Source: an uncultured Roseobacter sp.
GTDB taxonomy: Bacteria; Pseudomonadota; Alphaproteobacteria; Rhodobacterales; Rhodobacteraceae
Reading direction: 5' to 3'
Assembly: GCF_947488185.1 (NCBI RefSeq)
Contig: NZ_CANKYM010000001.1
Location: forward strand, 310,001-374,000
DNA: 64,000 bases
A program made the translations under genes and the position numbers. Shown piece by piece: positions 30,330 through 39,095 of this stretch (positions are counted from its first letter, which is position 1; every line of letters starts with the position of its first letter). The notes under the pieces were generated by a model. That model saw only the letters and a list, made by a program, of their open reading frames with translations, made no database searches and was not told where the DNA came from.

Positions 30330-30552
30330 CCCTGTTTTCGGCGGAATTTCGTTCGAGTAAACCGGAGCTTATCGGAGCCGTGCGTATCCGGTTTCTCTTG
30401 CCAGCCCGACTCCTATCTGTCATACGCCGCATCGCAAACGTTATTCTTTTTCGACCTGCTGTCTCCTAATAGGGCGGTCAGTCTTCGATCCAGACCGACC
30501 TCGCCAGGCCATCGCACACACGCGGATGGCACTTTTTAAGGAGACCACGGAT

Positions 30553-30759
30553 ATGGCCACAGGCACCGTGAAATGGTTCAACACCACAAAAGGCTTCGGC
30601 TTCATCGCACCCGACGGCGGCAGCAAAGACGTGTTCGTACACATCTCTGCAGTTGAGCGCGCAGGCCTCACAGGTCTGGCGGACAACCAGAAAGTCACTT
30701 TCGACATCGAAGCAGGCCGTGACGGCCGCGAAAGCGCGACAAACATCGCGCTGGCATAA
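30553..30759 (+). CDS. cold-shock domain protein (CspA family)
   Basis: Product of 68 residues. It is a single cold-shock domain with RNP1 KGFGFI and RNP2 VFVHIS and the usual N terminus [12 protein letters not shown]. It binds single-stranded RNA/DNA and melts mRNA structure. AAGGAG is nine bases before ATG 30553. The 220 bases upstream are non-coding and probably contain a long 5' leader, typical of csp genes. It differs from the second copy at 42.57 kb at only six positions. Confidence 0.95.
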   Translation: MATGTVKWFNTTKGFGFIAPDGGSKDVFVHISAVERAGLTGLADNQKVTFDIEAGRDGRESATNIALA

Positions 30760-30780
30760 CCTTGCCGACCAAAGCAAAAG

Positions 30781-30812
30781 AAAAACCGGCCTGCTTCAGG
30801 CCGGTTTTTTTG
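30781..30812 (+). terminator. Rho-independent terminator after the cold-shock gene
   Basis: AACCGGCCTG-CTT-CAGGCCGGTT followed by seven T residues, about 25 bases after the csp stop codon. Confidence 0.92.
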
Positions 30813-30902
30813 TTGATCAAGTTTGCATTTTAATCGGTGAATAATTCAGGATCAGAAAGTGCGTCGGTCCCGCGCCGACCGAAACTAGCCACCGCGGCAA
30901 GT

Positions 30903-31157
30903 TCAGAGCAAGACGATCCAGATCAGCAGACTTGGCACCAGCATTGCGAATAGGATGCAGAACAGCTTTGCGGCATGGCTGATCTTACCAAAGGCTCCGT
31001 CTCCCATCGCCCCTTCTCCATAACTGAGGGCGCTCGCCATGACTGCGTAGCCGCTGGCTTCGCGTTTAAGCTTGGCGGACTTGATGGACGCTAGTGCCAT
31101 TTCATTCACGCGCGCTTGGCGCTCTTTTTCCGTCAACTGGCTTTCGAGACTTTCCAT
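30903..31157 (-). CDS. small tail-anchored-type membrane protein, unknown
   Basis: Product of 84 residues. A charged N-terminal helix (ESLESQLTEKERQARVNEMA) is followed by a hydrophobic C-terminal segment (AAKLFCILFAMLVPSLLIWI) that would anchor it. ATG 31157 has only a weak ribosome site. It lies beyond the terminator of the pyrimidine transporter operon. No family is recognised. Confidence 0.5.
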   Translation of the reverse strand: MESLESQLTEKERQARVNEMALASIKSAKLKREASGYAVMASALSYGEGAMGDGAFGKISHAAKLFCILFAMLVPSLLIWIVLL

Positions 31158-31235
31158 GTTACTCACGTTCCGGCTACTCCCTTGGCTTGGTGCTTCAAAT
31201 GGAGTTCTGAAACACAAAGTCCAGTGCCAGAAACG

Positions 31236-31262
31236 CAAAAAGGCCGGCAGAGCGCCGGCCTT
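31236..31262 (-). terminator. Rho-independent terminator of the pyrimidine operon
   Basis: On the minus strand AAGGCCGGC-GCTCT-GCCGGCCTT followed by TTTT, about 25 bases after the stop of the substrate-binding protein gene. It marks the end of the hyuC-hydA-ABC operon. Confidence 0.88.
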
Positions 31263-31286
31263 CCCGCATAGGCTGTACAAAATCGC

Positions 31287-32279
31287 TTAGTTGAGCGCTT
31301 TGTCAGTGATCATATGCGTCCAGGCACCCTCGGGCGCTTTGGTGATGACCGGATCCGAGCCGCCCGATAGCAGGGAAGCCACGGTACGTTCGTAGTCCGC
31401 CGGATCAAGCGCGCCATTGCTACCCGCCGTCAGCTTGGCAATCTCGCCCATCATGCGTTTCTGATGTTCTTCAGTCTGCGCGCCGCTGGCATCGTTATCG
31501 AGCACGATTTCAGCCGCCTCGTCGGGATTTTCCTCGGCATATTTCCAGCCCTTCATCGACGCACGCACAAAGCGCACCATCTTGTCCTGAAACGCCGGGT
31601 CAGCAAGATTTTCTTCCAACGCATAGAGCCCGTCTTCGAGGGTCGCGACACCCTGCTCTTCGTATTTGAAGACGGTCAGATCCTCCGGGGTCAACCCGGC
31701 ATCTATGACCTGCCAATACTCGTTATACGTCATTGTGGACACACAGGCGGCCTGCCCTTGCAGGAGCGGATCGACGTTGAAACCCTGCTTGAGAACCGTC
31801 ACACCGTTGTCGGACCCGTCGGTCGGGATATCGAGCTTGCTCATCCAGCTGAGGAAAGGGAATTCATTGCCAAAGAACCAGACCCCAAGCGTTTTACCGG
31901 CAAAGTCATCTGTGCTCGCAACACCGGCATCCTTTCGGCAGGTCAGCATCATGCCCGAAGACTTGAAGGGCTGCGCGATATTGACCATGCCAAGACCCTT
32001 TTCACGTGCGGCCAGTGCTGCGGGCATCCACTCCACGGTCACATCAGCACCGCCGCCTGCCAGCACCTGGGTTGGCGCAATGTCCGGCCCGCCCGGTTTG
32101 ATGGTGACGTCCAGGTCTTCCTCTTCGTAAAAGCCCTTGTCGAGCGCGACGTAATAGCCTGCGAACTGCGCCTGCGTGACCCACTTCAACTGTAGTGTCA
32201 CGTCATCGGCCGCCTGTGCGGCCATCCCCCACACCCCAAGTGCAGCCCCCGCTGCAAGTGTCGATATCGTTTTCATCAT
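31287..32279 (-). CDS. ABC transporter substrate-binding protein (NMT1/ThiY-like), predicted pyrimidine importer
   Basis: Product of 330 residues with a signal peptide ending AAQA. The domain begins VTLQLKWVTQAQFAGYYVALDKGFY, the hallmark of NMT1/THI5-like periplasmic binding proteins for heterocycles such as thiamine or pyrimidine precursors. It is the last gene of the operon, behind two permease genes and an ATPase. The genomic context (hydA, hyuC, preT-preA) suggests that the ligand is a pyrimidine, a dihydropyrimidine or a hydantoin. The ligand is inferred, not shown by sequence. Confidence 0.88.
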   Translation of the reverse strand: MMKTISTLAAGAALGVWGMAAQAADDVTLQLKWVTQAQFAGYYVALDKGFYEEEDLDVTIKPGGPDIAPTQVLAGGGADVTVEWMPAALAAREKGLGMVNIAQPFKSSGMMLTCRKDAGVASTDDFAGKTLGVWFFGNEFPFLSWMSKLDIPTDGSDNGVTVLKQGFNVDPLLQGQAACVSTMTYNEYWQVIDAGLTPEDLTVFKYEEQGVATLEDGLYALEENLADPAFQDKMVRFVRASMKGWKYAEENPDEAAEIVLDNDASGAQTEEHQKRMMGEIAKLTAGSNGALDPADYERTVASLLSGGSDPVITKAPEGAWTHMITDKALN

Positions 32280-32298
32280 ACTCTCCTTGTTTGGTCTT

Positions 32299-33141
32299 TT
32301 ATAAGTGTCTTTGGGACGGATGCCAGAAGGTCACCACCCGTTCGATCAGCGCAACGATCCCGTAGAACGCCGATCCCACCACCGCTGCGACAACAATCTC
32401 CGCCCAGACCAGATCAAGCGCAAGCTGTCCCACCGATGTGGAAATCCGAAACCCCATTCCACGTATGGGGGAGCCAAAAAATTCGGCAACAATGGCCCCG
32501 ATAAGCGCCAGTGTACTGGCGATTTTCAAGCCGTTGAAGATGAAAGGCATCGCAGCGGGCAACCGGAGCTTTAACAGCGTCGTCCAATAGCCCGCAGCGT
32601 AGGTGCGCATCAGATCGCGCTGCATTGCCGAGCTGTCTGCCAGACCTTGAACCGTGTTGACGAGCATAGGGAAGAACACCATCACCACAACGACGGCGGC
32701 CTTGGATTGCCAATCAAAGCCGAACCACATGACCAGAATGGGCGCCATACCGATGACCGGCAGGGCAGCAACAAAGTTTCCCACCGGCAGGAGCCCCCGG
32801 CGCAGAAAATCGAACCTGTCCACAAGGATTGCGACCAAAAAGGCCGCCCCACAGCCCAAGACATAGCCGGTCAGCGCGCCCTTGATGACGGTTTGAACGA
32901 AATCCTCCCAGAGAATCGCGGTCGACGCGGCAAAGCGCGCTGCAATCATGGAAGGGGCGGGCAATAAAACAGCGCTGATCTCGAACCCGCGCACGACACC
33001 TTCCCAGATGGCGATCAACGTAAGGCCAAAAATCAAAGGGACGACCAGGCGGGTAACCCGTGTGCGCGGCAAAGCTGACAGTCGAGCATTCACCCACCAC
33101 CCCAGGACCCAGGCGCCAAAGGCGAACACAAGCCACATCAT
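32299..33141 (-). CDS. ABC transporter permease (SsuC/TauC type)
   Basis: Product of 280 residues with six hydrophobic helices. The EAA-loop signature region RTYAAGYWTTLLKLRLPAAMPF is followed by IFNGLKIASTLALIGAIVAEF. This is the standard BPD_transp_1 arrangement. The start is ATG 33141, where ATGATG overlaps the TGA of the upstream permease gene, so the two subunits are translationally coupled. Together they would form a heterodimeric channel. Confidence 0.9.
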   Translation of the reverse strand: MMWLVFAFGAWVLGWWVNARLSALPRTRVTRLVVPLIFGLTLIAIWEGVVRGFEISAVLLPAPSMIAARFAASTAILWEDFVQTVIKGALTGYVLGCGAAFLVAILVDRFDFLRRGLLPVGNFVAALPVIGMAPILVMWFGFDWQSKAAVVVVMVFFPMLVNTVQGLADSSAMQRDLMRTYAAGYWTTLLKLRLPAAMPFIFNGLKIASTLALIGAIVAEFFGSPIRGMGFRISTSVGQLALDLVWAEIVVAAVVGSAFYGIVALIERVVTFWHPSQRHL

Positions 33142-34001
33142 GCCATGCCCATCCGTTTCAGAGTCATGCGCTGGAAAAACCCGATCAGCGCCACCAGCGC
33201 CGCTGCCAAGGCCGCCGCCATGATGAGGGCCGACCAGATCTGAATTGTCTGGCCGTAGTAACTGCCCGCCAACAAACGTGCACCGAGCCCGGCAACCGCA
33301 CCGGTCGGCAGTTCGCCAACAATGGCACCAACCAGCGACGCCGCCATGGCAACTTTCAGAGAGGTGAAAAGGAACGGCATCGAACACGGCAAGCGGAGCC
33401 GCCAGAACATCTGGGCAGGGCTCGTATTCCATGTGCGCATCTGATCCAACTGCATCGTATCCGGACTGCGCAGACCTTTGACCATCCCCACCACAACCGG
33501 GAAAAAGGACAGGTACATCGAGATCATCGCCTTGGGCAGCAGCCCCGATATCCCCACTGCGTTCAGCACGACAATGATCATGGGAGCGATCGCCAGAATC
33601 GGGATGGTCTGACTGGCAATGACCCACGGCATCACCGACATATCCATGGTGCGATTATAGACAATCCCAACGGCAAGGGCGATGCCGAGCCCTGTCCCCA
33701 GCGCAAACCCAAGCAATGTCGCGCTCAACGTCACCCAGGAGTGATAAATCAGCGATCTTTTGGAGGTAACTTTTTTTTCAACAGTTGTCTTCCAAATCTC
33801 TGCTCCCACCTGATGCGGCGCCGGCAACTTCGGCTTCTCCTGTGACCACGTATCGGCAACCAGAGTGTGCGTGGTCAGCACCTCGCCGCTTCGGGTCGCC
33901 TTGTCGTGCGCCCACGCAGCATTCAGGAAGATTGCGGCTATGTACCAAAGCAGGAAAATCGCCAGAACTACAGTCAGAACAGGTAGTGCATTTCGGCTCA
34001 T
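33138..34001 (-). CDS. ABC transporter permease (SsuC/TauC type)
   Basis: Product of 287 residues. After one N-terminal helix there is an unusual periplasmic insertion of about 65 residues (WAHDKATRSGEVLTTHTLV onward). The transmembrane core follows, with the EAA loop RTWNTSPAQMFWRLRLPCSM and SLVGAIVGELPTGA. It pairs with the permease encoded next to it. A 237-base gap separates it from the ATPase gene upstream and contains inverted repeats, so it may also have its own promoter or a processing site. Confidence 0.9.
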   Translation of the reverse strand: MSRNALPVLTVVLAIFLLWYIAAIFLNAAWAHDKATRSGEVLTTHTLVADTWSQEKPKLPAPHQVGAEIWKTTVEKKVTSKRSLIYHSWVTLSATLLGFALGTGLGIALAVGIVYNRTMDMSVMPWVIASQTIPILAIAPMIIVVLNAVGISGLLPKAMISMYLSFFPVVVGMVKGLRSPDTMQLDQMRTWNTSPAQMFWRLRLPCSMPFLFTSLKVAMAASLVGAIVGELPTGAVAGLGARLLAGSYYGQTIQIWSALIMAAALAAALVALIGFFQRMTLKRMGMA

Positions 34002-34015
34002 GACAGAGCCTTCCC

Positions 34016-34090
34016 TTCATTGTTCTGTAAATATGCATATTCAACTTCGGCAGTCTGGCAAAAATTTCTGCATATTTTAAGAACAATGAA
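34016..34090. repeat. 11-bp inverted repeat bracketing an AT-rich palindrome
   Basis: TTCATTGTTCT at 34016-34026 is the exact reverse complement of AGAACAATGAA at 34080-34090. Between them lie the 12-base palindrome AATATGCATATT (34030-34041) and a second partial copy CTGCATATTTT. The block sits in the gap between the ABC ATPase and permease genes. Confidence 0.7.
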
Positions 34091-34238
34091 AGAGATAACT
34101 GATCTGATCTCCACACGGTACAGGCAGGCATGCCGATGACCGTGAACGATGAAAAGGGAGCCCGCCTCCCTACACAAACAGCGGATCGGACCCGGGCGGG
34201 TGGTACAAGAATTACGCGCCCGGGCCGTTTTCAAGATA

Positions 34239-35054
34239 TCACTCATCGCTGTGACCCGCGCGCAGGCCTTCGCGTACTCTATGTGCCACTTCCAAGAATT
34301 CCGGCGTATCGCGGATATCCAGAGGCCGATCCAGCGGCAACGGGCTGTCTATAACATCCGTGATGCGTCCGGGACGGGGTGACATCACCACAATCTTTGT
34401 GCTGAGGTAAACCGCCTCGGGGATGGAATGGGTAACGAAAGCAATTGTTTTCTGCGTCCGGGCCCAGAGCTTCAATAGCTGTTCGTTCAGATGATCACGG
34501 ACAATTTCATCCAGCGCGCCGAAGGGCTCGTCCATCAGCAGAATATCAGCGTCAAACGCCAAGGCGCGGGCGATGGACGCGCGTTGCTGCATACCGCCAG
34601 AGAGTTGCCAGGGGAATTTGTTCTCGAACCCGGCCAACTCTACCAATTCTAACACGCGCGCCACACGCTCGACCTGCTCAGCCTTCGAATAGCCCATGAT
34701 CTCGAGCGGCAAGCGGACGTTGCCCCCAATGGTCCGCCATGGATAGAGGCCCGCTGCTTGGAAAACATAGCCGTAGGCCCGTGCCTTGCGCGCGTCTTCA
34801 GGGCTGACACCGTTCACCGTGATCTCCCCGCCCGTCGGATGCTCCAGATCGGCCATACAGCGCAGGAATGTCGTCTTGCCGCAGCCGGACGGGCCGATAA
34901 AGCTTACGAACTCTCCTTTTGCAACTTCAAGTGATACGTCCTTGAGCGCATGCACCGGACCATCATTGGTCTGAAACGTCAGATCCAGGTGGTGCGCGGA
35001 AATCACGCTCTGCCCGGGCACCGTTTCGGGCATCTGCACCGCAGCATTTTGCAT
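34239..35054 (-). CDS. ABC transporter ATP-binding protein (SsuB/TauB type)
   Basis: Product of 271 residues. Walker A GPSGCGKT, Q-loop region FQAAGLYPWRT, signature LSGGMQQRASIARA, Walker B LLMDEPFGALD and switch His in FVTHSIPEA are all present. This is the nitrate/sulfonate/thiamine-precursor importer class and matches the adjacent permeases and binding protein. Its ATG lies nine bases after the hydA stop codon, so it belongs to the hyuC-hydA operon. Confidence 0.93.
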   Translation of the reverse strand: MQNAAVQMPETVPGQSVISAHHLDLTFQTNDGPVHALKDVSLEVAKGEFVSFIGPSGCGKTTFLRCMADLEHPTGGEITVNGVSPEDARKARAYGYVFQAAGLYPWRTIGGNVRLPLEIMGYSKAEQVERVARVLELVELAGFENKFPWQLSGGMQQRASIARALAFDADILLMDEPFGALDEIVRDHLNEQLLKLWARTQKTIAFVTHSIPEAVYLSTKIVVMSPRPGRITDVIDSPLPLDRPLDIRDTPEFLEVAHRVREGLRAGHSDE

Positions 35055-35063
35055 AATAAACCT

Positions 35064-36524
35064 CTAGATCCCCGCCGGAATATTCATTGGATCGCGTTTG
35101 ATCATTTTGGGGGCAGTCAGGGCCTTCCACTTGCTCAGCGCCTCCGAGGCAGAGGAAAAGGCTGGCCGTGGGATGAACCGCCCGCGACCGGGGTTCGGCT
35201 GCGAGTTCTGCCCCCAGGCCCAGATGACCTCGCCCCGGTTCAGCGTATATCGGCTCTGTGCCTTCACCTCGAACCCCTCGAAGACGTTGTAATCCAGCAC
35301 CGAATGATGATTGCTTGGCGAAATCGTCTTGGTGATTTTCGGATCCCAGACAACGATATCCGCATCCGCCCCTTCGACGATTGCACCTTTGCGTGGGTAG
35401 ATGTTCAGGATTTTCGCCACATTGGTCGAGGTTGCGGCGACAAATTCATTCGGTGTCAAGCGGCCGGTCTCCACCCCTTCGGTCCAGAGCACGGCCAGAC
35501 GTTCTTCCAGCCCGTTCGAGCCATTGGGAATAATCCGGAAATCGTCCCGGCCCGCGCGCTTTTGCTCGGTGTTGAAGGCTGCGTGGTCCGTGGCCACGAC
35601 CTGCAGAGAGCCTGCCTGCAACCCAGCCCACAGACTGTCCTGATGGTCTTTCGAGCGGAACGGCGGGGACATCACCCGCCGCGCCGCATAGTCCCAATCC
35701 GTATCGAAGTAGACGCTTTCATCCAGCGTCAGGAACTGGATCAGCGGCTCGCCATAAACCCGCATACCCTTCTGGCGCGCACGTCGGATCGCCTCATGCG
35801 CCTGCTCGCAGGACACGTGCACGATGTAGAGCGGCACGCCTGCCGCATCGGCGATTGTAATCGCCCGATTGGCGGCCTCGCCTTCAAACTCGGGTGGACG
35901 CGAATAGGCATGTCCTTCGGGCCCAGTAATTCCCTGATCGAAGTATTTCTGCTGCATCTCGGCCACCAGATCGCCGTTCTCGGCATGTACCATCGGCAGC
36001 GCGCCCAGTTCAGCACAGCGTTTGAAGGAGGCAAACATCTCGTCATCCTCGATCATCAGCGCGCCCTTGTAGGCCATGAAGTGCTTGAAGGAATTCACCC
36101 CCATCTCGACGGCGTCCTTCATTTCATTGAAAACACTCTCGTCCCATCCCGTGATCGCCATATGGTAGCCCACATCTGAACAGATCTGAGGGGCGGATTT
36201 TCGGTGCCACTCGTTGATCGCATTCTTGATCGAGCCGTCCTCGCCGGGCAGGCAGAAATCCACCACCATCGTTGTCCCGCCAGCCGCTGCGGCCCAGGTG
36301 CCGGATTCGAAGGTTTCTGCCGCAGTTGTTCCCATGAACGGCATTTCGAGATGCGTATGCGGGTCGATCCCGCCGGGGATCACATAGGCTCCTTCTGCAT
36401 CGATATACTCATCGCCTTTCAGGTCTTCGCCGATCTGGCTGATCGTTTCGCCCTCGATCAGCACATCCGCTTTCCACGTCCGGTCCGCCGTGCAGACCAT
36501 GCCGCCTTTGATCACCTTGCTCAT
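35064..36524 (-). CDS. hydA: dihydropyrimidinase
   Basis: Product of 486 residues. It opens the dihydrouracil/dihydrothymine ring to N-carbamoyl-beta-amino acids, the second step of reductive pyrimidine degradation. The metal site GGIDPHTHLEMPF lies near residues 52-64. The carboxylated-lysine region is VNSFKHFMAYKGAL, and further metal His residues occur in VHAENGD, IVHVSCE and ATDHAAF. Length and motifs match the cyclic amidohydrolase family. It is flanked upstream by a stop-proximal repeat and downstream by the ABC ATPase gene. Confidence 0.95.
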   Translation of the reverse strand: MSKVIKGGMVCTADRTWKADVLIEGETISQIGEDLKGDEYIDAEGAYVIPGGIDPHTHLEMPFMGTTAAETFESGTWAAAAGGTTMVVDFCLPGEDGSIKNAINEWHRKSAPQICSDVGYHMAITGWDESVFNEMKDAVEMGVNSFKHFMAYKGALMIEDDEMFASFKRCAELGALPMVHAENGDLVAEMQQKYFDQGITGPEGHAYSRPPEFEGEAANRAITIADAAGVPLYIVHVSCEQAHEAIRRARQKGMRVYGEPLIQFLTLDESVYFDTDWDYAARRVMSPPFRSKDHQDSLWAGLQAGSLQVVATDHAAFNTEQKRAGRDDFRIIPNGSNGLEERLAVLWTEGVETGRLTPNEFVAATSTNVAKILNIYPRKGAIVEGADADIVVWDPKITKTISPSNHHSVLDYNVFEGFEVKAQSRYTLNRGEVIWAWGQNSQPNPGRGRFIPRPAFSSASEALSKWKALTAPKMIKRDPMNIPAGI

Positions 36525-36551
36525 GTCATCTCTCCCATCTCACTGGCCACG

Positions 36552-36608
36552 TTTCTTCTGGCCTTAAATATCACGGGTGAGGCCAAAGGCCGAGGGCAAC
36601 GCCCTTTT
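36552..36608 (-). repeat. stop-proximal repeat family A, copy 1
   Basis: Minus strand, just after the stop of the 107-residue gene. It reads GGGC-GTT-GCCC, GGCC-TTT-GGCC, then GTGATATTTAAGGCCAGAAG. It aligns with copies at 47516-47570 and 47357-47393. On the plus strand its edge also looks like a small terminator (GGGC-AAC-GCCC-TTTTT). Confidence 0.7.
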
Positions 36609-36932
36609 TCAAACCGAACCGAAACACCCCAACGCGGACCCGTGCACGCCGATGTCCAGTGGCCCAAAATCACTCTCCACACAAAGCGAGAAATATCCCG
36701 CGACCGGCATATACATCACCCGGTAGTCCCCGTCGCCCCGCGTCACGCTCCAACACTCCTGGGTCAGTCCGCCAGAGAAATTCACCCTCACCTTGCGCGG
36801 CGCGCACAACGCTCCGCGCATCGCCTCTGCCGTCCTTTGCAATATGACATCGGCGCCTGCCAAAGCGTCATCGATCTCCGCATCCACCAGCGCCGAAACC
36901 CGCTCTGCTATTGTCAGATCGGGCGAAATCAC
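36609..36932 (-). CDS. uncharacterised protein in the pyrimidine operon
   Basis: Product of 107 residues, soluble, with no signal peptide. It has an acidic helical N half (AERVSALVDAEIDDALAGAD) and a beta-rich C half (VNFSGGLTQECWSVTRGDGD and YMPVAGYFSLCVESDFG). Three cysteines are present. Its ATG overlaps the hyuC stop (ATGA), so it is coupled to that gene. Family not recognised. The location between hyuC and hydA suggests an accessory role in pyrimidine degradation or an unrelated passenger. Confidence 0.72.
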   Translation of the reverse strand: MISPDLTIAERVSALVDAEIDDALAGADVILQRTAEAMRGALCAPRKVRVNFSGGLTQECWSVTRGDGDYRVMYMPVAGYFSLCVESDFGPLDIGVHGSALGCFGSV

Positions 36933-38179
36933 CCAACGATCTCCGCGGTTTCCACCACGGCATGCAACAGAACGTCAGTTCCGGCCATGGCCCAGTCCTT
37001 GGAGATCTCTTCCGCCTCATTGTGGCTCAACCCGTCCACGCAGGGGCACATCACCATGGCCGTCGGCGCCACCCGGTTGATCCAGCAGGCGTCGTGTCCC
37101 GCGCCAGAAATCAGGTTCATGTGGGAATACCCCAACCGTTCTGCGGCAGATCTTACAGCCGTCACACAGCCCTCGTCAAAGGCCACCGGGTCAAACCCGC
37201 CCACCTTCTCAAAGGCAATCTCCAGGCCCATCTCGTCGGCGACCTTCTGACCCTCGACGCGCAAACTTGCCTCCATATCCTCGATCACGGCGAGGTCGGG
37301 TGAGCGGAAATCAACCGTGAAAACCACCTTGCCGGGGATCACGTTGCGCGAATTGGGGTAGACGTCGATATGCCCCGCGGCCCCCACCGCATGGGGTTTG
37401 TGGCTCCAGGCAATCTCGTCGACCTTCTCCAGCACCCGCGCCATGCCCAGCCCTGCGTTCTTGCGCATCGGCATGGGGGTCGAGCCGGTGTGACTGTCCT
37501 TGCCGGTGATCGTCACTTCCGTCCACGACAGCCCCTGCCCGTGGGTCACGACACCGATGTCTTTCTCTTCAGCCTCCAGAATCGGCCCCTGTTCGATATG
37601 CAGTTCGAAAAACGCGTGCATCTTGCGGGCGCCAACTTCTTCATCGCCGCGCCAACCGATCCGTTTCAATTCGTCACCGAACTGTTTACCCTCGGCATCC
37701 ACCCGCGCATAAGCCCAATCCTGTGTATGAATGCCTGCAAAAACACCCGACGACAGCATCGCAGGTGCGTAGCGCGTGCCCTCTTCATTGGTGAAATTCG
37801 TCACCACAATCGGGTGCTTGGTCTGCACATTCAGATCGTTCAGCGTCCGGATGATCTCGAGGCCCCCAAGCACACCCAGAACGCCGTCATATTTGCCGCC
37901 CGTGGGCTGCGTATCGAGGTGGCTGCCCACATAGACCGGCAAGGCATCGGGGTCCGTGCCCTCGCGGCGCGCGAACATGTTGCCCATCTGATCGAGCCCC
38001 ATTTCACAACCTGCCGCCTCACACCACTTTTGAAAAAGCGCGCGACCCTCACCATCTTCATCCGTCAGCGTCTGACGATTGTTGCCGCCTGCCACGCCTG
38101 GGCCGATCTTGGCCATCTCCATCAGGCTGTCCCAAAGCCTGTCTGGATTGATCTTCAGGTTCTGTCCGGGCGCGGGCAT
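36929..38179 (-). CDS. Zn-dependent amidohydrolase, HyuC/AmaB type (predicted beta-ureidopropionase)
   Basis: Product of 416 residues of the M20/allantoate amidohydrolase group. Metal ligands are visible in VGSHLDTQPTGGKYDG and TNFTNEEGTRYAP, then ELHIEQGP and the C-terminal SGAGHDACW. The family cleaves N-carbamoyl amino acids. With hydA in the operon, the expected reaction is N-carbamoyl-beta-alanine to beta-alanine, CO2 and ammonia, the third step of the pathway. It is the first gene of the operon; a RutR-like operator lies 48 bases upstream of its start. Confidence 0.92.
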   Translation of the reverse strand: MPAPGQNLKINPDRLWDSLMEMAKIGPGVAGGNNRQTLTDEDGEGRALFQKWCEAAGCEMGLDQMGNMFARREGTDPDALPVYVGSHLDTQPTGGKYDGVLGVLGGLEIIRTLNDLNVQTKHPIVVTNFTNEEGTRYAPAMLSSGVFAGIHTQDWAYARVDAEGKQFGDELKRIGWRGDEEVGARKMHAFFELHIEQGPILEAEEKDIGVVTHGQGLSWTEVTITGKDSHTGSTPMPMRKNAGLGMARVLEKVDEIAWSHKPHAVGAAGHIDVYPNSRNVIPGKVVFTVDFRSPDLAVIEDMEASLRVEGQKVADEMGLEIAFEKVGGFDPVAFDEGCVTAVRSAAERLGYSHMNLISGAGHDACWINRVAPTAMVMCPCVDGLSHNEAEEISKDWAMAGTDVLLHAVVETAEIVG

Positions 38180-38226
38180 GGCTGGGGTCCTTCCTGGCGG
38201 TGCTTATTTTTTGACCAAGGGCAATT

Positions 38227-38242
38227 TTTACCATTTGGTAAA
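38227..38242. promoter_or_regulatory. RutR-like operator between hyuC and the TetR-family gene
   Basis: TTTACCATTTGGTAAA is a perfect 7-bp palindrome with a 2-base centre. It resembles the described RutR site TTGACCA-N2-TGGTCAA. It lies in the divergent promoter region and could control both hyuC and the regulator gene. Confidence 0.75.
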
Positions 38243-38361
38243 GACACGATTGCGATTAGGGTGAGCCAAGTCAAGGCTTCCTTTTGCGCCTTTCTCATGT
38301 GAGCCTGTGAACATCTTTTATGCTGCCCGATTTTGCAGCAGCCCTTTGGAGGGAGACGCCC

Positions 38362-38979
38362 GTGCCCGACGGCGCCGATAAAAAGCCCAGCCGCATTCAG
38401 CAACGCAACCGTGGGCTTATCCTAGATGCCGCGCTTGATGTTTTTTCCAAACACGGCTACCGCGGCGCAACCCTTGATCAAATTGCCGAGGCCGCCGGGC
38501 TCAGCAAGCCGAACATTCTTTACTATTTCGATGGTAAGGAAGAGATCCACGTCACCCTTCTGAACCAGTTGATGGAGACGTGGCTGGACCCTTTGGTAAC
38601 ACTTGATCCGGACGGCGACCCCCTGCAGGAAATCCTCGGCTACGTGCAGCGCAAGCTCGACATGGCGCGGGATCTGCCCCGCGAAAGCCGCCTATTTGCA
38701 GGTGAGATTTTACAAGGGGCACCACGCATGGCGCCGCATCTGGTCACCGGTTTGCAACCGCTCTTTGATGAAAAATGCGCGGTGATAAGAGTTTGGATGG
38801 AAAAAGGTGCCCTGGCGACGGTTGATCCAAGACATCTGATCTTTTCGATCTGGGCGACCACACAGCACTACGCTGATTTCGATGCTCAGGTTCAGGTGCT
38901 GCTCCGCGATGATCCCGACCGCCACGGCGGGGCCGCCGAATATCTGGCAACGATGTTCACCAAGCTGTTGAGTCCTTAA
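38362..38979 (+). CDS. rutR: TetR-family transcriptional regulator, RutR type
   Basis: Product of 205 residues. The N-terminal helix-turn-helix reads GYRGATLDQIAEAAGLSKPN with ILYYFDGKEE. The C-terminal ligand domain matches the RutR/YcdC-type (WATTQHYADFDAQVQVLL). RutR responds to uracil/thymine and represses or activates pyrimidine genes. GTG 38362 is preferred because GGAGGGAG stands seven bases upstream; ATG 38320 would add 14 residues. It is divergent from hyuC. Confidence 0.92.
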   Translation: MPDGADKKPSRIQQRNRGLILDAALDVFSKHGYRGATLDQIAEAAGLSKPNILYYFDGKEEIHVTLLNQLMETWLDPLVTLDPDGDPLQEILGYVQRKLDMARDLPRESRLFAGEILQGAPRMAPHLVTGLQPLFDEKCAVIRVWMEKGALATVDPRHLIFSIWATTQHYADFDAQVQVLLRDDPDRHGGAAEYLATMFTKLLSP

Positions 38980-39095
38980 GGCTTCAGTAACCTTCTTGCA
39001 AAATACACCTGCCCGTTAACACCCGATTAGTGTTCATATTGTTTTAATGGTTTGTGGGTGGCGGCTTCAGACTGTGAACAAGATTGGAGCGAAGT

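Noticed and set aside
32285..32300. RutR half-site near the substrate-binding protein gene
   Set aside because: TTTGGTC has no matching second arm, and the gene is only 20 bases from the preceding operon gene.
34950..36179. 409-codon open frame opposite hydA
   Set aside because: Antisense shadow; no domain and no start signal.
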